Assembly: GCF_011745365.1 (NCBI RefSeq)
Contig: NW_024468914.1
Coordinates: forward strand, 1,200,001-1,264,000
DNA: 64,000 nucleotides
Reading direction: 5' to 3'
From: Cryphonectria parasitica EP155
Lineage: Eukaryota; Ascomycota; Sordariomycetes; Diaporthales; Cryphonectriaceae
Position numbers and translations under genes: made by a program. The notes beneath the pieces were generated by a model, which had not been told where the DNA came from, did no database searches, and was given only the letters and a program-made list of their open reading frames with translations. Positions 11,735 through 21,530 of the stretch are shown here, in pieces. The stretch's first letter is position 1. Every line of letters begins with the position of its first letter.

Positions 11735-12772
11735 GTGGATGCTCCGTATCTACGAAAAATGCCACCAACCACCCCTCAGCGAGGCCAACGCTCGGCCAAT
11801 TCCTCTACCTCTACCTCTCCCACCACCCCGTCCACACCATCCCCATTCCGCAGCCCCTCCGTAAGCCCTCAAAAGCTCGACGCCCTCCTCCGCCTCCCCA
11901 ACTTCACCTTCCGCCGTCCCGCCACCCGCGGCCGCAACAAAGGCGCCAATCCCTTCCACCCAACCCTCCGCGCCACCATTGCTCGCGCCCTGGGCGCTGA
12001 GACCCGTACCGGTCGCGCAGGCAGGCAGGCCACCGTCGCACGCCGCGTGGGCCTTGTCTTTCGGCATGCTGTGCGGACACACCGGCTTTTTCCCTCGTTT
12101 GAGCTGGAGACGGAGCATTTCTGGGACGCGGTGCTGGACGGGCTGAGGCGGGAGGATGGCGAGCTGGCTACTGCTTTACGTGGTGGCGTGGTTATGGAGG
12201 TGGTCGGGGTGTATGCTGACGCGTATGTGAGGGAGCATGGCGAGGGCGAGGGCCGGGAGGAGGAGGAGGAGGAGGAGGAGGAGGAGGAGCTGAGGGGCAA
12301 AGGAAAGTCGCCTGCTACGCCGCCGCCGCCGCCGCCGCGAAAGGCACTCCTCGACGCCGTGCGGGAGTGGTGCGAGATCTTCCGAGAGTACCGCCACGAC
12401 AAGACAGAGCGCATGGCGGAGAGGGACGCCCCGGCCTACCCGCCTCGCAAGAAGGGAGAGATGGATGGTGCTTACATCGCCCGTCTTCAGGCGGCTGCGG
12501 AGGAGGTTGCTGCGAACCGTGCGCGCCAGGAGGCCAAGGCGCGGCGGGTGAAGCAGGTCTCGGAGATGGAGCACGAGAAGGACCGCATGCTGTGGTATGC
12601 GGCGATGGATCGGCTGGATGGTAGGCTGAATGAGATGGAGTGGGAGAATCGGCTCTTGCAGGTGGGAGGCACGGAGGAGGATGATCCTTGGGTGCCGTGG
12701 AAGGTCCAGGTGGAGGGGCTTGGGCTCTTTGAGGAGAGCGATGAGGATGGTGGCCAGGCAGGTGTGCTGTAG
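11735..12772 (+). CDS. Hypothetical protein, 345 aa, acidic and proline tracts
   Basis: Not recognised. Single open frame. A second ATG lies at 11759 and is an equally good start. The N-terminal 50 residues are Ser/Thr/Pro-rich and disordered. Residues about 50-165 look folded and include an Arg-rich stretch (NPFHPTLRATIARALG...). A run of ten glutamates (a GAG repeat near 12257-12288) and a run of six prolines follow. The C-terminal third has helical, coiled-coil-like sequence (RARQEAKARRVKQVSEMEHEKDRM) and an acidic end. No membrane segment or catalytic motif is visible. Strong G/C third-position bias supports it being coding. Glu- and Pro-coding repeats are common in fungal nuclear or scaffold proteins, but no role can be assigned. 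Confidence 0.7.
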   Translation: MDAPYLRKMPPTTPQRGQRSANSSTSTSPTTPSTPSPFRSPSVSPQKLDALLRLPNFTFRRPATRGRNKGANPFHPTLRATIARALGAETRTGRAGRQATVARRVGLVFRHAVRTHRLFPSFELETEHFWDAVLDGLRREDGELATALRGGVVMEVVGVYADAYVREHGEGEGREEEEEEEEEEELRGKGKSPATPPPPPPRKALLDAVREWCEIFREYRHDKTERMAERDAPAYPPRKKGEMDGAYIARLQAAAEEVAANRARQEAKARRVKQVSEMEHEKDRMLWYAAMDRLDGRLNEMEWENRLLQVGGTEEDDPWVPWKVQVEGLGLFEESDEDGGQAGVL

Positions 12773-13144
12773 GAGGGCTGGGGGGAAGCCGTGGCTGCTC
12801 TTGAGTAAACAGGAAGAAGAGTAGGGGCTGTGGTTTAGCAGATGGGTACGATGATCATTGATGGGTAGCAGTTTGTCTGTCGAGTAGGAAAGTTCATGAT
12901 GTGTATGCAAAGTAATAAAGCTTCTCTTCTTCACTTGGTCCAACATTGAATGCTATCATGTTATCACACTCACGATATGGATTCTGGAATTGATATTGTA
13001 TCTCAACCCAAGACGTTGGAGCCGTAACGTATCTGAGAGGTTTGCAGCGTCCGAGAATCTGGTCAATCTTCGAGCATTAAAGATAGATTGGATTCCGAGG
13101 GAGTCAAGAATACTTACCTTGGTAGAAGAGGCCTCATGTCCAGC
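12773..13144. other. Intergenic, convergent
   Basis: Between the 345-aa gene and the 3' end of the HET pseudogene. AT-richer than its surroundings and otherwise featureless. Confidence 0.5.
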
Positions 13145-14989
13145 TCAAACAATGTATATCATCTGCTCCTCCACGTCCCATTCGTCCCACTCCTTACTCT
13201 CTTCGGTACCAAGCATGGTTAACCACCTGCTACCTCTTGAGTCTACCTGTACTTGCCGGCCTGCTACCCACGCGTATCCTACAAGGCGAAACCGTCGCTG
13301 TTCTGGGGTTGACTCTCCGACTACCTCGCGGAGTATGAGTGGTGTAGCGACCCACCCCGAAGACAATGCAACACCAATCGCCCTCTTGTACTGTTGCTGG
13401 GACATTGCCTAGGTAGCCTCTTGCCGTGCACGCAATCCCTCGACCAGATGTCCCCATATGCATCGAGGCCTGGAGCCCCTGCACGCCTTCAAGTCTGGCC
13501 GTCTGAGAACTTCCTAGCTGCTTGATGACTTTCTCAGTCGCCTTGACCCAGGTAGGCCATTCTCCAGAGTAACAGCCTTGTACGAGAGTGTAAAAATAAG
13601 CTAACAGAACATCCTCAGGTTCATAAGCCGAAGCAAAATTGGCTTCGCTTAGAGGTTGCCAGAAAGGCACAACGAGAGGCGGCACATTCAGCATCCCAAG
13701 AGGCGCATGAACATGTTGTATGCGATCGAACAGGACACCTTGAACGCCGAGGACATCGTGATCCAGTGTTGGTCTTGCATAGGCTCCAGCTGCAGGGGAG
13801 TCACAACTCTGCCGGCGACCGAGGAGACCTGTATAGCTGCTTCCCTGGACGTTGTAATATAGGAATTTATCCCAGCGAGGAACCCATGTCGGGGCTTTCT
13901 TGTCGGTAAGCGTGTTGTTATCGTGTTGGACATGGCGCAAAATATCCAGGTCACCGGTTGCGAGGTAATGGCGTGCCAGGACCGTGTACCCCGCTTCTGC
14001 CGATTTTGTATAGTCCGGCTGCAAGATTAAATCCGTATTGGAAACCCCTTTCGTGGAAGTGGTAGTACCCATTGCATGCAGAGACTGAAAGGCATAGACT
14101 CTGTCAATAGGATCCTTGAGGTGAAGTAGTCGAGCAAAGTCGAGGATTTCCAGGAAAGATTGGTTCATACAGTATGACTGTTGCAGGCCAACACTTCGTT
14201 TTCGAATTTCAAGTTGTGTAGTATCCCATGCAGCGATAGATAAATGGGCTGAAAGAGATGAAGACAAAGGCAGTTCATCCAAATCGCACATCGGAGCAAG
14301 GCGTGATAGTCGATCTCTGCCCTGGGACCCCAAAATATAACCGCCTCAGTGGCCGACGCTGCTTCTTGGATCACCCAGCCCCTTTCCCACCATGGCTGCC
14401 CGATAAGCGTATAGATATACTTTATCCTCGAGTCCATGCTCAGACGCTTTTCCAGGTCGTGTGACGGAGGTTGGAATCCATGGCCTTCCGCTAGATTCAT
14501 ACCGCTCAGGTCCGCACATATTATCTCATTTAGCCATGATACGAAAGTCTCTGCAGCAACTCCGCCGCCGTCGTCATCACCGACAATATGTATCAAAACT
14601 CGGCGGGCACGAGGGTAGATCTGCCCCATAAGGGCGACCTGGTGGCTTTTCTCCACCTAGTTTCCCTAGTCGATGCAAATTGAGTCGGCCCATAGCGACC
14701 GCGTCTCGGAAGCATGCCGAACTCGTCTCAAAGCCGCGGCCAGGTTCGCAGTGATTTCTCTTGTGCTGCCGTTGCAAGAAATCTCTTCGGTCTTCTCTTC
14801 ACTGCCCCAGACGTACGAGATGGCCTCGAAGTCCAGCTCGCCGTCCAGGCTGGCGGCCTTGAGCTCGCAGGCGAGGGGCTCGGCGCCACTGCCCGGCGAG
14901 AGCACCAGGTAACGGATGAAATTACCAGGAGGAAGCTCTTTGTACGTGTCAGCATCGAGATGGGTGTCCTGCAGAGGGTCGAATGGCAT
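13145..14989 (-). pseudogene. HET-domain (heterokaryon incompatibility) pseudogene
   Basis: A HET-family gene of the type that triggers incompatibility cell death after non-self recognition, here broken. The frame starts at 14989 (MPFDPLQDTHL). The HET core is clear: FEAISYVWG, then LWADSICID followed by EKSHQVALMGQIYPRARRVLIHI, then RGWVIQEAASA. Between CID and EKSHQ, where the family has a Gln-rich IDQxNxxEKS linker, two in-frame TAG codons sit at 14664-14666 and 14655-14657, each one transition from CAG. Further on, the frame changes near 14260-14290. This could be a 41-nt GT...TTTCAG intron or an indel. A third break is an extra base in a C run at 13355-13358, after which another frame carries the expected HET C-terminal region (RFRLVGYAWVAG). 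Loss of function is nearly certain unless strain variation is involved. Confidence 0.88.
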
Positions 14990-16457
14990 GGTGTTTGATA
15001 AGGCTCAGCTGCAGGCTTGCAGACTGTCTCAGGTTTCGTTGATCGTAGACGAAAGACATGCGGTTCTGGATGGCTTCACTGGAACAGGTTGAGGGGCGGG
15101 GGAAGGACCGTCTCTGTCATCCACCATGTCAGAGTTACAAGCTGAAGGGGTCTGGGTGGCCTCTGGTGAGCCTCCGTTGGTCACATGGCTGCATATTGCA
15201 TCAAAGAACAGCCAGTCTGATTGATCGTGCGAGGGCCCTGCACGGCCGGCCAGCTACCCAACAGCCAGGCCTGTTGTTAGCCTCAGATAGTTCGGCCTCG
15301 TGAGCTCTTCCTCTTTTCTCTTTTTCCTCTGCAGCGCATTGCCATATGGATCTTTTTACACTCGCATGTCGGTTGTTCCAAAAGCAAGGAACCTCAGTGG
15401 TGGTGGCTGCAGGCGTCTGTATGTACCAAGTACACAGTGTTGATTACAGTACAAATAACCAATGACTTTTTACACTTACTCAAGCTAAGTGCCGTGGAAA
15501 AGTGGAACACACAACCCCCTAACCCCGATACTCTTTTCAGATCCTGTCTTGCTTTTAAAGAAGAGAGAGGTGAGAGAGAAGAAGAAGAAGAAGAAGAAGA
15601 AGAAAGAAAACTAAAAAATTAAATAAGCAGAGGCCTGACTAGGAATATTGAGCACATTTCAGATATCCCTATTCTCTGACATTTTGAGTTATATCTTGGA
15701 TTCCTGTCCAGATGGCCTGACATGCCTGCACACTACTTATGTTCAACATACTTGAGTACCCGAGCCTCATGAGCAAGTCGTTTTAATGCTGGAATTTTGG
15801 TGATCATTTCCCTTCTCTTAAGGCAAAGCACTGAGTGGTCATGTGTTTGTGTTTCGTTGATAGCCTTGGAAACTAGACTTGACTGGTTTCTCTGCCTCCA
15901 TTCCTTCTGTAGAACAGCCCTGCATAGAACATCCTGTCGTATCTTTAACTCAAGTGAATTTGAGGTCTACCATCAAGGATTCCGGTTCGGGCCATTTTAC
16001 TCAAGTCTTTGCGCTTAACGTCGGATGAAGGATATAATGTGAAGCACAGAGCCCGAACTCAGCGTAAAGAAGTAATTGTGAAATACTTGACTGGTAGTCA
16101 TGGCTGGTTTCACTGTACACTGGACGCTTGACCTGCTCTCCAAACCCCAGTCGATGCCTACAGCTTCCCGTCCAGCATTATGCCGCCCTGCTGCCTTGTT
16201 CAAACTAATATACAAATTCAGATACCTAGCATAACCCCTCTTTTGACGCTCTTTCTCAAAGTACACAATTGCTGCTTCATTCTCAAGAAAGAGGGCATGC
16301 AGGCATATCCTCATCTCATCAACGCCTCAAAGTCTCACAAATCTTGTCGTACCAAAACCGTCTTATCTGGATGCCGCTCCACCTCACTCAATTTTCTCAT
16401 CGAGAGTACATCCCAAGGAAGCCAGTCCATCACCTCGTGAAACATGAAGATGGCGTC
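14990..16457. other. Intergenic region
   Basis: About 1.5 kb between the HET pseudogene start and the dioxygenase 3' end. Holds a GAA microsatellite at 15578-15604. No gene recognised. Confidence 0.5.
15578..15604 (+). repeat. GAA trinucleotide microsatellite
   Basis: About nine GAA units in a purine-rich stretch, non-coding. Confidence 0.85.
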
Positions 16458-17324
16458 TCAAGAAAAGAACCTCGCAGGCCAAATGTTCATAGCCGTCTTG
16501 ATCCCAGAATCGACCGGCAGCCCAGCATGTTTCGTTCGCACGTCCCCCGTCCCATTGGCAAGCAGATTCACCCAGAACACCGCATTGCCCTTGACAGGCC
16601 GCACCGCAATGCCCCCGTCCTCATGCACCCTCCACAGCGCCTCACCGCCCCGCGCGCGAGACTCCGCCACCGCCTTGGCCGGCGCGCTCACGTTGGGGAA
16701 CCACGTCTCGCCCGCGGTGCAGTCGTCCTCCAGCACAGGCAGGAACGTCGCGACGCGGTTCCACAGCACGCCATTGTGCTCGGGGAGGCGGTCGGCGCTG
16801 AACCAGTCAAAGTGCGCGTCAAACCGCTGCCCGGGCCCGTAGCGCACCAGCTGCAAGGGTAGCACGTCGTCGCCCTGTGGGATCGTCAGGAGCGTGCCTA
16901 GAAACGACACGGCGCGGTTGCGCACGCACTGCGCTGCGGGGAGGTCGACGGGGAGGATGGCCGAGTGCGAGGTGCGCGCCTGGTTATGTGCCTTGCCGCC
17001 GCTCTTGCGGTGGATGCCGGAGGGCTGGAAAAGGGGCTCGCCTGCCTCGAGGAGGGCAGGGATCTCGCCTGGGGCCAGGAAGTCGTGGATGTAGATCAGG
17101 AGAGGGTCGACGCTGATGATCTCGGTAGTGTAGCTGTGCGGCTGGCAGGTGAAAGGCTCAATGGCTTGTGGGTGCGGGGTCAGGAGAGACGCCAGCCAGG
17201 ATGGGAGTGGGATTGATGACGAGGAGGAGAGAAGAATATCGTGGTGATGTTGGAGCAGCAGGCTTACGAGGGCTCCAAAGAGCGCCGCCGCTGTGGCCGC
17301 CAATACTCTTGCTAGCAAGGTCAT
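16458..17324 (-). CDS. Prolyl 4-hydroxylase-like 2OG-Fe(II) dioxygenase
   Basis: Iron- and 2-oxoglutarate-dependent dioxygenase of the prolyl 4-hydroxylase alpha-subunit family (P4Hc fold), 288 aa, no intron. Residues 5-25 form a hydrophobic signal anchor (LARVLAATAAALFGALVSLLL), so the enzyme probably sits in the ER membrane facing the lumen. The catalytic domain has the iron ligands H171 and D173 (RFDAHFDWF) and H266 (TKHAGLPV), with K276 as the likely 2OG-binding basic residue, so the site is complete. RTSHSAILP matches the conserved RxS/T segment of the family. An NGTGDVRTKH loop replaces the usual short turn before the distal His. The substrate is unknown. Fungal members of this group are mostly uncharacterised and may modify secreted proteins or small molecules. 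Confidence 0.88.
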   Translation of the reverse strand: MTLLARVLAATAAALFGALVSLLLQHHHDILLSSSSSIPLPSWLASLLTPHPQAIEPFTCQPHSYTTEIISVDPLLIYIHDFLAPGEIPALLEAGEPLFQPSGIHRKSGGKAHNQARTSHSAILPVDLPAAQCVRNRAVSFLGTLLTIPQGDDVLPLQLVRYGPGQRFDAHFDWFSADRLPEHNGVLWNRVATFLPVLEDDCTAGETWFPNVSAPAKAVAESRARGGEALWRVHEDGGIAVRPVKGNAVFWVNLLANGTGDVRTKHAGLPVDSGIKTAMNIWPARFFS

Positions 17325-18350
17325 GTTACAAGTATATTATCATACCTTTGAGCCTGTGCTGAAGAACATGCTGCCCAGAGAGCTCGTAGGGTCAGTGCAC
17401 GAGTAGCCGACAAGACGTTTGGTAAATCTGGAGTCTTGTATTTCATATCCATTACCTCTCTAAATTACCTGATGCGCACATAAGCATAGCGTATACAAGC
17501 ATCAAGGGCACGTAAGCACCTTCCTCATCCAGTTAATCTGTGCAGATCTGCTTGTTTATGTGAAACGATGCAACCTTACTATACCAGTGATGAACGACAC
17601 TGCAGCACGCCACCAACTAGTCTTATAAGGCATGTTAAAAAAGGAAAAGATGATGGGGGATAAAATCTGATTCTTGAATCGTGGCCAATGACATGAGGCG
17701 AGAGTCAGATGCAATAGATCTTGTGCATAGATTTTCTTTATTGGCAACTGAAGACTGAAGCAATAAACATTGAACGCCCTGATTTGGCTGGCTTGCGTCG
17801 CATTCATCCGGCTCTTTCCGAGGGCGCTGCCCTTCGCCCTGGTTTCCTAAAACGTCGACCTCATTGAATTATCAACTATGCAAGTTCAACATAGTGCTTA
17901 ATCATCAGTAATTCTCTCTTTCCTACTCTAGCTCCTGTTCTTACTCAGCTATGGCCTCGCTATGCCCCCTCCACTTCCACGGCCTCATTGTCAATTTCTC
18001 ATTAAGTAACAGTACATATTGGGTAAGATTGAGTCGCTTACAACTGGGTACCAACTGGCTTACATGCAGCAGCTCTAGCAGCCCTGACGGGATCGGTGTC
18101 TGGGGATGTATCTCACCCATTTCCACACCCTGGTCGTTCACTGATAGTTGAACATAGGTTAGGATACATCTGCCATTGAAACTTGCACGAATACCTATGA
18201 TAAAGAATAAGGCAACGAAAACTAGCACGATTACAAGCTTCTTCATCGTTCAATGCGTCCCTATGCCATTGCAATCACAATTTATGTGCTTGACAAGCCA
18301 CAACAGCAACATCAACACTGCCTCCCATGGATACAGCCATGGATACAGCC
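17325..18350. other. Intergenic with one doubtful small ORF
   Basis: About 1 kb. Apart from the 101-codon minus-strand frame at 17941-18246, which is listed separately, I see nothing recognisable. Confidence 0.5.
17941..18246 (-). CDS. Possible small secreted or membrane peptide, 101 aa
   Basis: A doubtful gene. The frame begins MKKLVIVLVFVALFFIIGIRA, a good signal peptide or signal anchor, followed by about 80 residues with two cysteines and no motif. Codon bias is weaker than in the flanking genes and the sequence is AT-richer. It lies in the same orientation just downstream of the SnoaL-like gene. It could be a chance frame, and transcript data would decide. Confidence 0.3.
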   Translation of the reverse strand: MKKLVIVLVFVALFFIIGIRASFNGRCILTYVQLSVNDQGVEMGEIHPQTPIPSGLLELLHVSQLVPSCKRLNLTQYVLLLNEKLTMRPWKWRGHSEAIAE

Positions 18351-18836
18351 TTATTTCACAACACTCGAATCGCCATCCGCCCAGTGAACGTGAATCTTCC
18401 AGCTCGTGACTTTCCACAAAGCCTCCCCTTCCACCTTTACGAATTCGATCACGCACAGCCCGCCCGCCAAGTACTTCGCCCCGTCAGCCTTCATTCCCTC
18501 GCCACCGAAGCAATGTTGTGCCAACATGGAAGCACTCATGCGAGCCCTTGTATCCCCATCCGTGATGTTGATGCGTATATTGGTCAAGTAGTGCATCGTG
18601 TCCAGCTTGCTGACCCGGTCGTGAAAGAGGTCGGATAGAATGGCATCACGGCCTTGGGTTACTCTGCCGCTTAGGTCAAAGGTGGCCTCCTCGGCGAAGG
18701 CAGAGGTGAACAGTTCGGGGTCGTTGGTGTCGAAGCCCAGGAGAACTCTGTAGGCGGCGTCTACTATAGCTTCGCGGCCGGTAAGAGGGGGATTCAGGGT
18801 TGGGGGGAGGGACAAGTGGCTGAGATTGGTCGTCAT
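18351..18836 (-). CDS. SnoaL-like (NTF2-fold) protein, 161 aa
   Basis: Small NTF2-like alpha+beta barrel protein of the SnoaL-like group. Single exon, 161 aa, the usual length. Residues 20-140 carry the expected pattern: GREAIVDAAYRVLLGFDTNDPELFTSAFAEEATFDL with the acidic cone residues, then GRDAILSDLFHDRV, then TMHYLTNIRINI and the C-terminal WKVTSWKIHVHWADGD strand. Homologous proteins include dehydratases and isomerases of secondary metabolism as well as many of unknown function, so no reaction is assigned. The nearby alcohol dehydrogenase is not close enough (0.9 kb) or clustered enough to argue for a pathway. Confidence 0.8.
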   Translation of the reverse strand: MTTNLSHLSLPPTLNPPLTGREAIVDAAYRVLLGFDTNDPELFTSAFAEEATFDLSGRVTQGRDAILSDLFHDRVSKLDTMHYLTNIRINITDGDTRARMSASMLAQHCFGGEGMKADGAKYLAGGLCVIEFVKVEGEALWKVTSWKIHVHWADGDSSVVK

Positions 18837-19721
18837 GGTGAGATTTGGAGAAAGGATGTCTTTGTATGTATGATAGAATAGTTTGGCTGGTGAGAAATAT
18901 TGACAACAACGACGCTACTTCGTTTTCCTAAATTGTCCTAGCTTAGAGAATTACTACTCGCTTCTCGTTCACCCGAAGAGTTATTGCATTTATATATATA
19001 TTTCAGTCTGGCTCGAACAGCTTGGCATACACTCACCCGCAATTAAGCCGACACTATCGCCGTTTAAGTCCAACCTCTGTGCTATCACTGCAGATGGCGT
19101 TTACACGATGGTGGAGCATGAATCTACAGGAATAAGCTGTACATCATCTACACGTTTAAGATTTTACTTATCAGAATCTATATCTGAGGCCCTTCTTGGT
19201 TGTCAAATTGCACATGTACGAGACACGTCCTTGGCCCTGATTCGCAAAGATTCTACATTGACTGGGAAATTACGATAACAGAGCCCAGCTCAATATCTAG
19301 TAAATAATTGTCAAGTCAGTGCAACGAAAAAAATGTCTATGGTATACTCGGGTTTAGTGTTAACTCCAGAGCTCATCGAAGTGACGATGGTGGAACTTGG
19401 AATGGGGGCTGCGTTTCGGAATGATAGAACTCTCCGATGACAAACTGACTTTGAATATGTCAGATTTCACTGTGTGGTTCACCAAGGCCTGGGTCCCTAA
19501 CTAATGATTTTGTATCTGAGCGATATATCTTGAAGGATTGGAAAGGCTCGGGCTTCCAGTCTCATCAACACTTGCACAACGACCACAATACACACACTCA
19601 CTCACCCTCAACGATCATAAAACAAGCTCCAGTACATCACTATCACCATTCCATACAATTACTTAACGAGTGACTTGCATTTATTTATTCTCAGAATTGC
19701 GTCAACCAAGACACGCCTTTC
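18837..19721. other. Intergenic region
   Basis: About 0.9 kb, AT-rich, between two genes on the minus strand. No gene or repeat seen. Confidence 0.5.
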
Positions 19722-20846
19722 TCAAATAGTCACAACCATCTTGGTTCTACTAACCCCCTTCATCAACTTCTGGATTCCTCCCTCTACAGCATCCAGGCCC
19801 GTCCCCACAACCTCAATCTTAACAGGCAACTTCTGCTCCCCGCTCTCCAGCAGTTTAGTGGCATACGATATTACGTCAGCCCCTCCGTCCGTCTGGAACA
19901 CCTGCATCCCCAGCACCTTGGCATGCTTCGTCCCCTGCGGCACAGAGACCTCCGCAAGACCCGTGACGACCTCTGAGAACAACTTGGGCCCGTCGGCCCG
20001 CAACGCCTCGAGAATCTGCGGCTGCTCCACCACAGCCCCGACACAGTCAAGGACAGCATCGAACCCGGCACCTCCAGGGGTGGTTCCTTTGAGGATGTCG
20101 ACGTTGCTCTGGTCGGCGCGGGCGATGCAGGTTGAGGCGCCCAGCTCCTTGGTCAGGAAGCCATGGTGCTGCGGAGAGCTGGTCGCGACGATGGTGGCAG
20201 ACGTGCCGAGGGCCCTGCGCAGGAGCTGAATGGCGTGGCCTCCGACGGCGGAGCTGCCGCCGAGGACGAGGACGGATTTGGGGGCTGTGGCTTGGTCGAG
20301 CTTGGTGGTTCCCAGGCCTGGGAGGGGGACTCCGAGGCCGACAACTATGGCTGATGTAGCGGTGACGAAACCGATCCTATTTTGGGATTATTCATCAATG
20401 TGTCAGCTGGTGGTGGGCATCACTTGAACGAAGCGAGACTCAGGCGGGTTGGGACCAACTCACGGGATCGAGGCAGCCTCCTCCAAGGTCAACGAAGCAG
20501 GTTTTTTGGCCACGCTGCTATCCAAAGCCACTACAAACTCCTGGAAGGCCGCGCCCTTGGCGCCGAGTCCGAACCGACTCGACCAGGCAAACACCTCGTC
20601 CCCAGGCTGAAAACTCGTGACAGCCGGGCCGACCGAGTCGACGACGCCTGCAATTTCCAGGCCCAGCACGACGGGCCAGGATTCGATGGCGACGCCGTAG
20701 TACAGGGATTTCCCGTCGACTGGGTTGAGACCGACGGCTTTGGTACGGATGAGGACTTCGTGGTCGTTGGGGGTGGGCTTGGGAATGGTGACGAGGGTCA
20801 AGGGGCCTCCTTGCTTGGTGGCTTCGAGACGCTGCATTGTCGACAT
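19722..20846 (-). CDS. Zinc-type alcohol dehydrogenase / enoyl reductase-like oxidoreductase
   Basis: Medium-chain dehydrogenase/reductase (MDR) of the quinone-reductase or trans-enoyl-reductase type, using NAD(P)H. Exons are 20846-20464 and 20376-19722 with an 87-bp intron (GTGAGT/TAG), giving 345 aa. The N-terminal GroES-like domain has EVLIRTKAVGLNPVDGK, VLGLEIAGVVDSVG and FQPGDEVFA. The catalytic-zinc cysteine of classical alcohol dehydrogenases is absent, as expected for zinc-independent members. The Rossmann domain carries VLVLGGSSAVGGHAIQLL in place of GxGxxG and a FDAVLDCVG strand. The C-terminus ends in SRTKMVVTI. Fungal proteins of this group are often stand-alone or act as trans-enoyl reductases, but no polyketide synthase is in the window. 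Confidence 0.88.
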
Positions 20847-21380
20847 GATTGTTAGCTTGGGTGAGAGTAGTATATTGTAAGTGTGGTGTTGATAATAATG
20901 TTAAGAGTAGGCTGATTGTTGCTTGTCTGTGGAAATATGAGTTCTAAGGTTTCTTTTGTTGGTGCTCATACAATTTCGAAATGAAACTGACAGAGACCGT
21001 GAGGATTTCATTCATCTTTATACTCGTCATTTGTTCACTGACTTTCAAGTGAAGTATCATTGCAAAGCAGGTCTACCAAGACAATGTTGACTCCTACTTC
21101 CGCAATGTCCTCAGCACAATTGCCATTCAAATTCAAGCCCGTTCATAGTCTTCGGCCCCGGCCTGGCTCCATGGTCAGACATCGGGCCCGGCCTGGCTCG
21201 GACAACAGCCCTGCCCGAATTAGTAACTTCGGCAAACCTGGTTTACCGTAGTGCGAAGTAGTTTATACCCGCCAGTGTTTTCGTTATGTCCGATGACAAA
21301 ACAGCTCGGAAATACGCTAAAAACAACAGCGGATGACAAAAGCTGGAATAGTGATCGCAGACGGAATTCCTATGAGCATA
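20847..21380. other. Intergenic flank of the first Fot1-like element
   Basis: Promoter side of the oxidoreductase gene up to the TA target at 21379-21380. Includes a short GGCCCGGCCTGGCTC repeat pair near 21152-21202. No gene. Confidence 0.5.
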
Positions 21381-21435
21381 AGTCAAAGGGGGGGGTTTTG
21401 GGCCGGGGTAGTTTTGGGCCACCCTGGCCACCCTC
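21381..21435 (+). repeat. Copy 1 left TIR, 55 bp
   Basis: Begins AGTCAAAGG after TA and contains the motif TTTTGGGCC twice, starting at 21396 and 21412. Exact inverse of 23182-23236. Confidence 0.95.
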
Positions 21436-21530
21436 ACCGCCTCTTCAACCCCCTTTAGTTTGATAGCTATTACTCAACCAATTTTGATCCAAACAACTTC
21501 ATCTTTCCAGCAAACCTTTATCTGACTGTT

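Noticed and set aside
12176..12946. 256-codon minus-strand frame opposite the 345-aa gene
   Set aside because: Leu and Arg runs arise from the GAG and GCC repeats of the sense gene.
14233..14273. 41-nt intron in the HET pseudogene
   Set aside because: Frame and TTTCAG acceptor fit, but it is shorter than other introns here and has no good branch point; left as an option only.
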